Assembly (NCBI RefSeq): GCF_035961655.1
Contig: NZ_CP108393.1
Span: 1,922,001 to 1,986,000 of the forward strand
Origin: Streptomyces sp. NBC_01317
Lineage (GTDB): Bacteria > Actinomycetota > Actinomycetes > Streptomycetales > Streptomycetaceae
DNA: 64,000 nt
Direction: 5' to 3'
The notes under the pieces are model-generated. The model worked only from the letters and a program-made list of their open reading frames with translations, was not told the DNA's origin and searched no databases. How positions within the stretch are numbered: position 1 is the first letter of the stretch; each line of letters starts with the position of its first letter. The position numbers and the translations under genes are program-made. Shown here in pieces: positions 1 through 7,790 of this stretch.

Positions 1-155
1 TATGTGACAACCCGCTCGGTGGGTTGTCGCGCACCGGACTCCAGTCGTGACAGGTATCCGGTGGAGATTTCCTCACCCGCGAGAGCGGCCTGGGAGAGCC
101 GGCGCGCCCTCCTCAGCTCTTTGAGGCGACGACCGAAATAGGGCTGTTCCATCAT
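1..155 (-). CDS. XRE-family HTH transcriptional regulator (N-terminus only)
   Basis: The minus strand reads from an ATG at 155 (or 152) without a stop to the window edge. The first 50 codons encode a Cro/C1-type helix-turn-helix: LKELRRARRLSQAALAG, then STGYLSRLESGARQPT. This is the classic SQ-(x)n-LSRLE-G-R-P recognition-helix pattern. The rest of the protein lies outside the window, so it cannot be told whether a TPR, cupin or peptidase domain follows. It is transcribed away from the biosynthetic genes, across a 319-bp gap holding a perfect GGCAA-N4-TTGCC palindrome. That makes it the obvious candidate for the factor binding this motif through the cluster; this is inference from position only. 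Confidence 0.85.
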   Translation of the reverse strand, partial: MMEQPYFGRRLKELRRARRLSQAALAGEEISTGYLSRLESGARQPTERVVT

Positions 156-372
156 GGCGGTCCCACTATTCACGGGGATCCAGATACACACGGATCCAGT
201 TTTCGGCCGACGGTCGACCTCCTGCCTCAGCGTCTCAGACACCTCAGAAGAGTCACCATTATGCCTGACGGTCACTGTAGCGGCCACACTGCGTGCTGAC
301 AAAGTTCCGGACCGGTTGGCAATTGATCTCTCCGGGGCGGGATCACCCTGAGTCACACTTTGGCAGATCCTA

Positions 373-386
373 GGCAAGTACTTGCC
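373..386. promoter_or_regulatory. Perfect palindromic operator GGCAA-GTAC-TTGCC
   Basis: A perfect 14-bp inverted repeat lies between the divergent XRE gene and the repeat-peptide gene, about 90 bp upstream of the peptide start. Half-sites also occur at 318-322 (GGCAA) and near 359 (TTTGGCA). The same element recurs upstream of later transcription units (22630, 28409, 28440, 33485). The remainder of the 156-474 gap holds no gene that I can support. Confidence 0.6.
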
Positions 387-474
387 AAACGGCTTTTCCA
401 GTTACTAGCTTTATTCCGTCAGCACCCGGCGTCGCAGCGCCGCCCGAACCGTCAACGGATCCACTGGAGTTCCC

Positions 475-717
475 ATGCGCAAGTTCACCGGTACCTCGTC
501 CGCCTCGGCCGTCGCGGCTTTTTTACTGACACTGCCGGCCGCCACCGCTCTCTTGGCGCTGCCGTTCGCCGCCGCCGTGGCTGACATCGACTGGCCGGGG
601 AACAACCTCACGGTCGCCTCCGCCTTCGACACGACCGGCAGCATCGACTGGCCGGGGCCGAACCCGGTGGTCAACCCGGCCGGCGGCCCCGGCACGGACG
701 ACATCGACTGGCCGTAA
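475..717 (+). CDS. Secreted 80-residue peptide with three IDWP repeats (candidate precursor or structural peptide)
   Basis: The start is fixed by GGAG six bases upstream of ATG 475. Residues 1-36 form a Sec signal peptide: MRK, a hydrophobic Ala/Leu stretch, then an A-V-A cleavage site before DIDWPG. The predicted 44-residue mature part is acidic, has no Cys or Lys, and carries IDWP three times (residues about 38-41, 57-60 and 77-80). The last repeat ends exactly at the stop codon. Between repeats lie segments of 19 and 20 residues, both beginning G-x-N and ending IDWP. The DNA of each repeat (CATCGACTGGCCG at 585, 642 and 702) is identical, pointing to duplication or strong selection. It is the first gene of the plus-strand operon, directly behind the operator. 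I do not recognise the family; RiPP-type precursor or secreted ligand are both possible. Confidence 0.75.
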   Translation: MRKFTGTSSASAVAAFLLTLPAATALLALPFAAAVADIDWPGNNLTVASAFDTTGSIDWPGPNPVVNPAGGPGTDDIDWP

Positions 718-729
718 GGCCCACTCCGG

Positions 730-754
730 GAGACGGGACCCCCCCGCCCGTTTC
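730..754 (+). terminator. Possible attenuator hairpin after the repeat-peptide gene
   Basis: GAGACGGG (730-737) pairs with CCCGTTTC (747-754) with one G-T wobble across a C-rich loop, and is followed by a pyrimidine-rich run. It sits 12 bp after the peptide stop and could lower read-through to the glycosyltransferase at 974, leaving the peptide more abundant than the enzymes. The rest of 718-973 is a C/T-rich leader with no gene seen. Confidence 0.35.
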
Positions 755-973
755 CCCCGCTTTCCCCCGCACCACCTCGCACCACCCGGCTCCCCCGGTG
801 CCGACCCGTTGAGGACTCTCCGGCGTCGCCGCCCCCTTCTTCCGGTGTGCCGCGCCGACCGCGCACACCGACCCGGCCGTACGAGGCCATCGCGGCGCAC
901 TGCCCTCCCTTCTCCTCCCTTCTCCTCGCCTCACCTTTCCTCCCTTCACCCGCCCACCCATCAAGGAGCATCG

Positions 974-2038
974 ATGTCAGCTGAGCAGCAACTCCCGGTG
1001 AACACCCCCACCGTCGCGGTGATCATCCCGGCCCGTAACGGCGCCGCGTACATCGACCGCGCACTCGCCTCCCTCGTGACCCAGACGGTCCCGCCGAACG
1101 AGGTCGTCGTCGTCGACGACGGCTCGGACGACGACACCTACCACCGGGCGCGCCGGTGGGCCGACCTGCTGCCCCTCAAGGTCATCCGTTCCGACCCCAA
1201 GGGCACGTGGCACGCCCGCCGCACCGCGATCGAGGCCACCGATTCGGAGTTCATCCTCCAGCTCGACGCCGACGACACCCTGCTGCCCGGCGCGGTGGCC
1301 GGCATGACCCAGGCGTACGCGCGGCAGCCCGGACTCGTCGCGCCCCGGCGGTTCCTGCTGGTGGAGGGCGAGACCGAGAACATCCCGCGCCCGGTGGTCG
1401 AGCGGCTGCCGGACTCCGAGGACCAGTACGTCTACATGCTGGTACGCAACTACATCGGCGTCGGCTGCCTGTACAGCAGGAAGGACTACGAGGCCGTCGG
1501 CGGCTACCGGCCGTGCCGTTACGCCGAGGACTGGGACCTGTGGCTGCGGTTCGCCGCCGCCGGCATCCCGATCTCGCTGCCGGCGGAAGCCACGTACGTC
1601 TACAACATGCACAGCAAGAACATCTCCACGAACATCGACATCGGCGCCACCGACCTGGAGATCCTGCGGCGCTTCCTCGACGCGGGGACGGAGACCCACC
1701 GCCGTACCGCCAAGCTGGCGTTCCTCCAGCGCGCGGGCATCGACTACGTCGAGGAACTCGACAAGGCCACGGTCGCCGAGGCGTCGGTGGACCTGGCCGC
1801 ACTCGGCCTGGTCGAGAACGAGCACCTCCAGGTCCGCAGGGACACCGACCTCGGGCATGTCCTCGTCGGCAGCTCGACGGCCGGGGACGGGCAGCGGCTC
1901 GTCGTCGTGTCGCCCGACGGGAGCCAGACACGGCTCCGTTCCCTCGTGGCGGCCGGCGGAATCCTGGAGGCCAACGAGACCGACCAGCCGTCCCTGCGCT
2001 GGGAGGGCTGCGACCTGACCTGGTTCGGCTGGCACTGA
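974..2038 (+). CDS. Family 2 glycosyltransferase (GT-A)
   Basis: The start at ATG 974 is supported by AAGGAG at 963-968. The 354-residue protein opens with VAVIIPARNGAAYIDRAL, typical of GT2 enzymes. It has VVDDGSDD for nucleotide-sugar binding, a DADD metal-binding motif near residue 98, and ED-WDLWLRF (residues about 183-191) as the likely catalytic-base region. A C-terminal segment of about 110 residues after the GT-A core is not recognised. There are no membrane segments, so it acts in the cytosol and transfers a sugar from an NDP-sugar to an unknown acceptor. It lies in the plus-strand operon with PhyH, deacetylase and alditol-oxidase genes. The natural partner for the deacetylase would be an N-acetylhexosaminyl transfer, but the donor cannot be read from sequence. 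Confidence 0.88.
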   Translation: MSAEQQLPVNTPTVAVIIPARNGAAYIDRALASLVTQTVPPNEVVVVDDGSDDDTYHRARRWADLLPLKVIRSDPKGTWHARRTAIEATDSEFILQLDADDTLLPGAVAGMTQAYARQPGLVAPRRFLLVEGETENIPRPVVERLPDSEDQYVYMLVRNYIGVGCLYSRKDYEAVGGYRPCRYAEDWDLWLRFAAAGIPISLPAEATYVYNMHSKNISTNIDIGATDLEILRRFLDAGTETHRRTAKLAFLQRAGIDYVEELDKATVAEASVDLAALGLVENEHLQVRRDTDLGHVLVGSSTAGDGQRLVVVSPDGSQTRLRSLVAAGGILEANETDQPSLRWEGCDLTWFGWH

Positions 2039-2080
2039 ACTGGTCCGGCGGGCACTGGCCCGGTCCGGCGGGCACCGACC
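2021..2080 (+). repeat. Three tandem 20-bp units across the end of the GT2 gene
   Basis: Units 2021-2040, 2041-2060 and 2061-2080 share the pattern TGGTCCGGCGGGCACTG with few changes. The first unit encodes the last residues and stop of the glycosyltransferase; the next two lie in the spacer before the PhyH gene. This looks like a local tandem duplication of the 3' end of the gene. Confidence 0.75.
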
Positions 2081-2139
2081 TGACCCGCACCCGGCCACCA
2101 CGCACCACAACAGATCACGACAGAGCGGAGTCCGACCTC

Positions 2140-2943
2140 ATGACGCTAGAGACACTGACCCTCGCCGCGCCGGCTCTGGACGGCGCCGACCTCGACCGCT
2201 TCGAACGGCTGGGCTATCTGGTCCTCCCCGGTTTCCTCCCCACCGAACTGGTGTCCAAGGTCAAACCCGAAGTCGACAGCTGGGTGGACGACGGCCTGCG
2301 GACCCGGTCCATCGCCTCCGCGACCCACCCGGAGATCCACGGCGTCCCCCCGGTCATGGAGCTCGAACTCCCGGGCCACGGTGAGCTGATCAACCACCGG
2401 CCCCTGCTGTCGCTGCTCGCCCAGTTGATGGGTCCCTCGTTCGTCTTCCACCACCTGCACAGCGACCGCCAGGCCCCCGGCATCGCCGGAAAGCCCTGGC
2501 ACCACGACTACGAGCAGACACCGCAGACCGACCGTGCCCACAGCATGATCCACACACTGCACTACCTCGACGGGCTCTCCCCCGACACCTCCTCGCTGGT
2601 GGTGCTGCCCGGCTCGCACCACGAGGTGGCCGAGAAGACGGCCCGCGGTCACCTGGGGACCCGGGAGCTGCCCGGTGAGGTGGTCATCGACCGGCTGCCC
2701 AGCGGGTCGACGGTCGTCCTGCACTCGGCGCTGTTCCACGCCCGCCGTCCCCGGCCCGACAGCCCCGGGAAGCCCCGCTATTTCGTCGACGCCTCGTACT
2801 GCCGGACGGGGACCCTCTGGCCGCCGGTGAAGCCGTACTGGCGCCACATGCTGCGCCGGGCACAGGAGTTGGGGCTCGACGGCGGCGGGTGGCCCGAGCT
2901 GTTCGCCGAGCGGCACTTCACCGAATACGTCAAGCCCGCCTGA
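2140..2943 (+). CDS. Phytanoyl-CoA dioxygenase (PhyH) family Fe(II)/2-oxoglutarate oxygenase
   Basis: ATG 2140 follows GGAG. The 267 residues match a PhyH-type double-stranded beta-helix. It opens with the FERLGYLVLPGFL entry motif. The iron-binding H-x-D region is WHHDYE at residues about 119-124, and the distal His is in HSALFHARRP (about 194-203), whose Arg can bind the 2-oxoglutarate carboxylate. SLVVLPGSH is also typical. PhyH enzymes in natural-product clusters hydroxylate, desaturate or cyclise small substrates. Here the substrate could be a sugar or the polyketide/amino acid part. It sits third in the plus-strand operon, 101 bp after the GT2 gene and 25 bp before the deacetylase gene. 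The GT2 gap contains the 20-bp tandem repeats. Confidence 0.88.
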   Translation: MTLETLTLAAPALDGADLDRFERLGYLVLPGFLPTELVSKVKPEVDSWVDDGLRTRSIASATHPEIHGVPPVMELELPGHGELINHRPLLSLLAQLMGPSFVFHHLHSDRQAPGIAGKPWHHDYEQTPQTDRAHSMIHTLHYLDGLSPDTSSLVVLPGSHHEVAEKTARGHLGTRELPGEVVIDRLPSGSTVVLHSALFHARRPRPDSPGKPRYFVDASYCRTGTLWPPVKPYWRHMLRRAQELGLDGGGWPELFAERHFTEYVKPA

Positions 2944-2968
2944 ACGGATGACATCGAGGGGGAACAGC

Positions 2969-4003
2969 ATGCTGTACGCGGGAGTCGCCTGGGGCGCCGC
3001 CGGCTACGAGGTCGAGACGGTCGACGGGGACGGCCGGCGGATGACGTCCCCGGTGTCGTTCGACGCCCGGCGCACCGATGAACTGATCGGCCACCTACGG
3101 GGAATGGACCACCGGCTCGTCACCGTGGTGGACAGTACGAACGGGATACTCGACGGCCGGATGATGGCCGCGGGGCTGGACGTGTACCGCGCGGACCCCC
3201 ATCTCCTGCCGCCACGCCCGGTGTTCGGCTCGGTGGACGCCGGGGAGCTGGCGCGGGCGGCGGCACGGCGCGGGACGGCCTCCCTCGCCAGGCTGGAGAG
3301 AGGCCGCGGTACACAGACCGGCCGGGAGGAGCTGCTCGCGGAGTGGATCGCCTCGGCGGAAACCGAGTTGGCGGCGATGACCACGGCGGGCCTCTGTCTG
3401 AGCCACGGCCCGCGCGACCGGCGCGAGATCGCCCTGACCTTCGACGACGGTCCGCTGCCGCCGTACACCGGGCAGATCCTCGACGTCCTCGAACGGTACG
3501 GCGTCCCCGCGACGTTCTTCTGTGTCGGGATGAACGCCCGTGCGTACGGCGAGGAGATCGTCCGGATGCGTGAGCAGGGGCACGGGGTCGCCAACCACAC
3601 CTGGTCGCACCCGTTCCTGCCCGATCTGACCCGGGCGCAGCTCGTGGAGCAGATCGACCGGACCGGGGAGGGGATCGCCGAGGTGGGGGGCGGTGCCGTG
3701 CCGACCCTGTTCCGGCCGCCGTACGGGTCGCGTACGCCGGAGGTGATGGGGTGGCTGGCCGGGACCGACGCGAGGACCGTCCTGTGGGACGTCGCGCCGG
3801 ACGACTGGGCCATGCCCGGCGCGGATTTCATCGCCACGACCATCCTCGACCAGGCGCGTCCCGGATCGGTGGTCCTCCTGCACGACGGGGGCGGCGACCG
3901 GTCGCAGACCGTGGGCGCGCTGCCCGCCGTCATCGAGGGCCTCCTGGAGCGGGGCTTCCGCTTCGTCCTGGTCGACGACATGGTGCCGGCCGCGGTGGTG
4001 TGA
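2969..4003 (+). CDS. Polysaccharide deacetylase (NodB) with an RNase-H-like N-terminal domain
   Basis: The start at ATG 2969 is chosen because GAGGGGG lies seven bases upstream; ATG 2948 has no site. The NodB domain is complete: TFDDGP (about 157), HTWSH (about 209), RPPYG (about 249) and VLLHDG (about 302). These give the metal triad and catalytic residues of CE4 N-deacetylases. The first 110 residues are unlike other NodB enzymes. They read YAGVAWGAAGYEVETVD, then VVDSTNG, then MAAGLDVYRADPHLL. This follows the layout of the RNase-H-like DEDD domain of IS110-type transposases (GID, VEATG, LxxAGxDVxVVNP), with the first acidic residue replaced. There is no signal peptide, so a cytosolic small-molecule substrate is likely, for example an N-acetylhexosaminyl intermediate made by the adjacent GT2. 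Confidence 0.85.
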   Translation: MLYAGVAWGAAGYEVETVDGDGRRMTSPVSFDARRTDELIGHLRGMDHRLVTVVDSTNGILDGRMMAAGLDVYRADPHLLPPRPVFGSVDAGELARAAARRGTASLARLERGRGTQTGREELLAEWIASAETELAAMTTAGLCLSHGPRDRREIALTFDDGPLPPYTGQILDVLERYGVPATFFCVGMNARAYGEEIVRMREQGHGVANHTWSHPFLPDLTRAQLVEQIDRTGEGIAEVGGGAVPTLFRPPYGSRTPEVMGWLAGTDARTVLWDVAPDDWAMPGADFIATTILDQARPGSVVLLHDGGGDRSQTVGALPAVIEGLLERGFRFVLVDDMVPAAVV

Positions 4004-4190
4004 CCACCGTCCCTGGCAGTCGTACGACCGGGCCGTGGTGTGCGCGCACACGCCCGCCACGGACGTTTCCTGGTGTCACCCGTGTTCCCGCCGGCCCGGT
4101 GCTCCGTACCGGGCCGGCGGGCGCGGGCCTTTTCCCGATGCGGCGCCACGCGCCCCGGCGCCGTCCGTCCCGCTCATTGGAGTCGAAGCG

Positions 4191-5489
4191 ATGACACAGC
4201 TCGAAGCCACCACAGACCTGCCGCGGACGAACTGGGCCGGCAACGTGACCTACGACCCCGGCCGGGTCCACCGGCCGCGCACCCTGGACGAGTTGCGGCG
4301 GCTCGTCGCGGAGCGCACGAGGATACGGGCGCTCGGCAGCGGTCACTCCTTCAGCGCCGTCGCCGAGGCGCCGGGGGACCGCGTCCTCCTGGACGGCCTG
4401 CCGCCCACCGTCCGACTCGACCGGCAGGACGGGACGGTCACCGTCGCCGCCGGAACGCGCTACGCGGACCTGGCGTTCGTGTTGCAGCGGGCCGGGCTCG
4501 CCCTGGCCAACCTGGCGTCGCTGCCGCACATCTCGGTCGCCGGTTCGTGCGCGACCGGTACGCACGGTTCGGGCGACGGCCGGCGCTGTCTCGCCGCCTC
4601 GGTGGCCGGGCTCCGACTCGTGGGCCCGGAGGGTGATCTGGTGGAGCTGCGCCGGGACACCGACCGGGACACCTTCGCGGGGTCGGTGGTCGCGCTCGGC
4701 GCGCTGGGCGTGGTCACCCAGGTCACCCTGGACGTGGAGCCGACGTACGACATGACGCAGCGGGTCCGCGTCCGGGTGCCGCTCACGGAGGTCGCGGAGC
4801 GGTTCGACGACGTGTTCTCCGCCGCGTACAGCGTCAGTGTGTTCACGGACTGGCTCGGTGACGAGGCCCAGGTGTGGCTCAAGGACCGGCTCGACCGGAG
4901 CGACGGCGACCGGAGCGGGGGTGAACGGACCGGTGGCTGGGCCGGCGGGGAGCCCGCGCGCGTACCCCTGAATCCTGTGCCCGGCATGCCTCCGGAGTTC
5001 AGTACCGAGCAACTGGGCAGCGTGGGGCCCTGGTTCGAGCGGCTGCCGCACTTCAGGCCCGAGCTGACGCCGGGTGCCGGGGAGGAGTTCCAGTCCGAGT
5101 ACTACCTGCCCCGCGAGGCGGCTCCCGCCGCCTTCGCGGCCCTGCGCGGCATCGGGCACCTGCTGGCACCGTCGCTGCACATCGCGGAGGTCCGTACGGT
5201 CCGGGCGGACGACCTGTGGCTGAGCCCCGCCCACGGCAGGGACTCGGTCACGTTCCACTTCACCTGGGTCAAGGACGCGGCGGCCATCACCCCGCTGATC
5301 GCCGCCGTGGAGGAGCTTCTTGTGCCGCTGGGGGCCCGTCCCCACTGGGGCAAGCTGACGTCGCTGAGCGCCTCCGAGATCGCCGCCGGGTACGAACGGG
5401 CCGTGGAGTTCGGGCGGTTGGCACGGAAGTACGACCCGGCGGGGAAGTTCTCCAACGGCTTTCTGGAGGCGCTGTTCCCCGAGGGGTGA
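4191..5489 (+). CDS. Alditol/xylitol oxidase-like FAD flavoprotein
   Basis: ATG 4191 is preceded by TTGGAG. The 432-residue protein has the PCMH FAD-binding fold. IRALGSGHSF carries a His at about 52, in the position that covalently binds FAD in Streptomyces AldO. THGSGDG and LGALGVVTQVTL also match that family. Near the C-terminus, RPHWGKL holds the Lys that in AldO lies in the substrate pocket. Length is close to AldO (418), with a hydrophilic insertion at about 223-245. AldO oxidises the terminal CH-OH of polyols to aldehyde or acid, producing H2O2. In this cluster a sugar alcohol or sugar primary alcohol is plausible. It is the last gene of the plus-strand operon and converges on the SDR gene at 5531, with no clear terminator between them. 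Confidence 0.87.
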   Translation: MTQLEATTDLPRTNWAGNVTYDPGRVHRPRTLDELRRLVAERTRIRALGSGHSFSAVAEAPGDRVLLDGLPPTVRLDRQDGTVTVAAGTRYADLAFVLQRAGLALANLASLPHISVAGSCATGTHGSGDGRRCLAASVAGLRLVGPEGDLVELRRDTDRDTFAGSVVALGALGVVTQVTLDVEPTYDMTQRVRVRVPLTEVAERFDDVFSAAYSVSVFTDWLGDEAQVWLKDRLDRSDGDRSGGERTGGWAGGEPARVPLNPVPGMPPEFSTEQLGSVGPWFERLPHFRPELTPGAGEEFQSEYYLPREAAPAAFAALRGIGHLLAPSLHIAEVRTVRADDLWLSPAHGRDSVTFHFTWVKDAAAITPLIAAVEELLVPLGARPHWGKLTSLSASEIAAGYERAVEFGRLARKYDPAGKFSNGFLEALFPEG

Positions 5490-5530
5490 GGCGCGGGGCG
5501 GCGACTGTCGTCCGTCCCCGGGTCCTCCGC

Positions 5531-6322
5531 TCACCGGGACGCCCGTTGTGCCTCGACGATCCGGTCCACGGCGGGATTCGCCCCGCCGCGGCCGGCCGAC
5601 CTCTCCGCGTAACCGGGGAACTGGCCGGCCACGGCACAGCGCAGCCGCAGCTTGGCCGGCGCGACATTGACCTCGCACCGGTTCTCCTCGATCGCGCGCA
5701 GGACGGCGTCCGCCACCTGGTCGGGGCTGACCGTGCCGACCCCGCTCGGCACGGCGGCCCCCGTCGCGGCGAACATCCCGGCCTCGCGCACAAAACCCGG
5801 CTGGATGAGCGACACACCGACGCCGGTGCCGTGCAGGTCCTGCCGGAGGCTGTGGGAGAAGCCCCGCAGGCCGAACTTGGTCGCGGTGTAGAGGGAGGAG
5901 TACGGGGTCGCGGCCTTGCCGGACAGCGAGCCGACAAAGGCGAGGTGCCCGCTGCCCGCGCTCACCATGCGCGGGGCGAGGAGCCGCGCGAGCAGGATGG
6001 GCGAGCTGAGATTGACGGTGAGGGCGCGCTCGATCTGCGCGGGGGTGTAGTCGAGCAGGTCACCGCTGGCGGGCAGGGCCGCGTTCGCGAGGAGGATGTC
6101 GACGTCCGCACACTGCTCGGCGAGAGCGGTGACCTGCTCGGGGTCCGCGAGGTCGGCGACCACTGGACGGGCACCGAGCTGGGCCGCGAGGGGTTCGAGT
6201 GTCCCGGCGTGACGGCCCGTCACCACCAGGCGCGCGCCCCGGCCGGACAGTTTCAGCGCGAGGGCGCGGCCTATGCCGCCCGTCACGCCGGTGAGCAGAA
6301 CAGTTGCGCCAGCGATACGCAT
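5531..6322 (-). CDS. Short-chain dehydrogenase/reductase
   Basis: ATG 6322 follows GGAGG. The 263-residue protein has the classical SDR pattern: TGVTGGIG for NAD(P), ANAA in place of NNAG (about 79), and catalytic S (FVGSLSG), Y and K (YTATK). 'RH' after the second strand weakly favours NADPH. It is a single-gene unit transcribed away from the plus-strand operon, with TTGCC/GGCAA half-sites in its upstream region. It may reduce the beta-keto group left by the KS-AT-ACP module, which has no KR, or oxidise a sugar hydroxyl. Neither can be decided here. Confidence 0.85.
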   Translation of the reverse strand: MRIAGATVLLTGVTGGIGRALALKLSGRGARLVVTGRHAGTLEPLAAQLGARPVVADLADPEQVTALAEQCADVDILLANAALPASGDLLDYTPAQIERALTVNLSSPILLARLLAPRMVSAGSGHLAFVGSLSGKAATPYSSLYTATKFGLRGFSHSLRQDLHGTGVGVSLIQPGFVREAGMFAATGAAVPSGVGTVSPDQVADAVLRAIEENRCEVNVAPAKLRLRCAVAGQFPGYAERSAGRGGANPAVDRIVEAQRASR

Positions 6323-6382
6323 CAGGGCGACCTCCCGGTCCGTGGTTCGGGCCTCTGCCGACGCACAGAACGATACGCACCT

Positions 6383-6517
6383 GGCAACTCCACGTCCATC
6401 ATCTTGCCAAAACTTCCCAGGAGTTGGGCCGCGTAGGCCCAGCTCCGGGGCCCGACTTCGGTACGTAGATCGGGGGTGCCGGACTTCTTTTGCCAGATAC
6501 CCGGAGCAACTTGGCAA
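6383..6517 (-). promoter_or_regulatory. Cluster of GGCAA/TTGCC half-sites upstream of the SDR gene
   Basis: Half-sites occur at 6383-6387 (GGCAA), 6404-6408 (TTGCC), 6490-6494 (TTGCC) and 6513-6517 (GGCAA). They lie in the 232-bp gap between the SDR start (6322) and the MFS stop (6555). Spacing differs from the 14-bp palindrome seen elsewhere, so this is a weaker operator candidate. No gene is seen in the gap. Confidence 0.4.
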
Positions 6518-6554
6518 GGAAAGGGAAGGCCAAGGAAGGAAGGTCGAAGGGAGG

Positions 6555-7790
6555 TCAGAGAGCCGCCTTCGCGCGGCCGGTCGCGCGGTGTATCCACAGG
6601 ACGAGGGCCAGGCAGACGAGCGCGGTCGCGCACAGCAGCACCGGCACCATCCGGGGCCCCGACCACTCGATCACCCCGCCGAACGCCGGTCCCGCCGCGA
6701 CGCCCCCGATCATCGACGCGGCGATCACGTACGCGCCGGCCCGCCGTGCCGTGGGCACGGTCCGGTTCAGCCAGGTGAGGCCGGTGGGGAAGATGGGGGC
6801 GATGAACAGGCCGACTCCCGCGTACGCGTAGGGCGCCGCGGCCGGGACGGCCGCCAGCCCGAGACAGCCGACCATGCCCACGCAGCTGACGGCCACGATC
6901 ACGGGCTCCGACAGGCGCAGGGTGAGGGGCACCACGAGGAAGCGGCCCACCGTCATCATGAACCAGTAGACGGAGGTGGCGGAGGCGGCGAAGGCCGAGC
7001 CGTACCCGACGGTCTCCAGGTGGGTGGGCTCCCAGCCGCCCACTCCGGCCTCGACGGCCACGTGCAGGACGTACAGCGCGACAAACGCGGCGAGGACGCC
7101 GCCCATGCTGCGGCGCAGCACCGCCGCGCCCATGGCGTCCGCTCCTGTCCCTTCGACCGGTGTGACGGGCGAGCCGCCCTTGTCGCTGACTCCCCGGAGC
7201 GAGAACAGCAGCAGCGCCGAGACCCCACCGAAGGCGGCGAAGACCACCATGTAGCGGCCGGGGCCCAGCAGTCCGATGAGCGCGGGGCCCGCGACCGCGC
7301 CGATGCCGAAGTGCGCGTTGAGTACGTTGAGCATGGCGGCGCCCCGGTTCCCGAAGCCCACCGCGAACAGCTGGTTGAGGCCGTAGTCGATCCCGCCGAA
7401 GCCGAGTCCGGAGACGAGCGCGGCGAAGAGCGCGGCCGGCCAGGACGGGGCGAGGGCGAAGCCCAGGCTGCCGAGCGCCATCAGCGCGTACGAGGTCCCG
7501 AGCAGGGAGCGGTTGCCCACCCTGCCGTGCACCCGGTTGAAGACGAGGACACCGGCGACCCCGCCGGTGAAGTGGGCGCTCAGGGCGAGCCCGGCGGCGG
7601 AGGGCGTCAGCCCGTACTCCTGGCGCAGCGCGGGAATGGCGGGCCCGTACAGCGACTGGAGCGCGCCGATCAGGGCGAAGCCGACGCACGAGGCGATCAG
7701 GGCGGTCGTGCTGAACATCCGTACCCCTGGCCCCTCTTGGGGCCGGTCGGCCTCGGGTGCCGTACGGCTCGTGAGCGGCGGCTCAGTCAT
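6555..7790 (-). CDS. MFS transporter
   Basis: The 411-residue protein has about 12 hydrophobic segments in two bundles separated by a charged loop around residues 210-225. Features are typical of the FucP/drug-type major facilitator: a first helix starting LIASCVGFALIGALQSLYGPAIPAL and a G-x-G-F-G-G-x-D loop. Its start at ATG 7790 overlaps the end of the GMC gene by 8 bp, so it is the last gene of the long minus-strand operon. Export of the product or of a glycosylated intermediate is likely. Two other MFS genes (16413 and 32133) lie in the same cluster, suggesting separate transport steps. Confidence 0.85.
   Translation of the reverse strand: MTEPPLTSRTAPEADRPQEGPGVRMFSTTALIASCVGFALIGALQSLYGPAIPALRQEYGLTPSAAGLALSAHFTGGVAGVLVFNRVHGRVGNRSLLGTSYALMALGSLGFALAPSWPAALFAALVSGLGFGGIDYGLNQLFAVGFGNRGAAMLNVLNAHFGIGAVAGPALIGLLGPGRYMVVFAAFGGVSALLLFSLRGVSDKGGSPVTPVEGTGADAMGAAVLRRSMGGVLAAFVALYVLHVAVEAGVGGWEPTHLETVGYGSAFAASATSVYWFMMTVGRFLVVPLTLRLSEPVIVAVSCVGMVGCLGLAAVPAAAPYAYAGVGLFIAPIFPTGLTWLNRTVPTARRAGAYVIAASMIGGVAAGPAFGGVIEWSGPRMVPVLLCATALVCLALVLWIHRATGRAKAAL

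Noticed and set aside
809..973. N-terminal extension of the GT2 gene
   Set aside because: Arg/Ser/Pro-rich leader without ribosome site; AAGGAG before ATG 974 decides the start.
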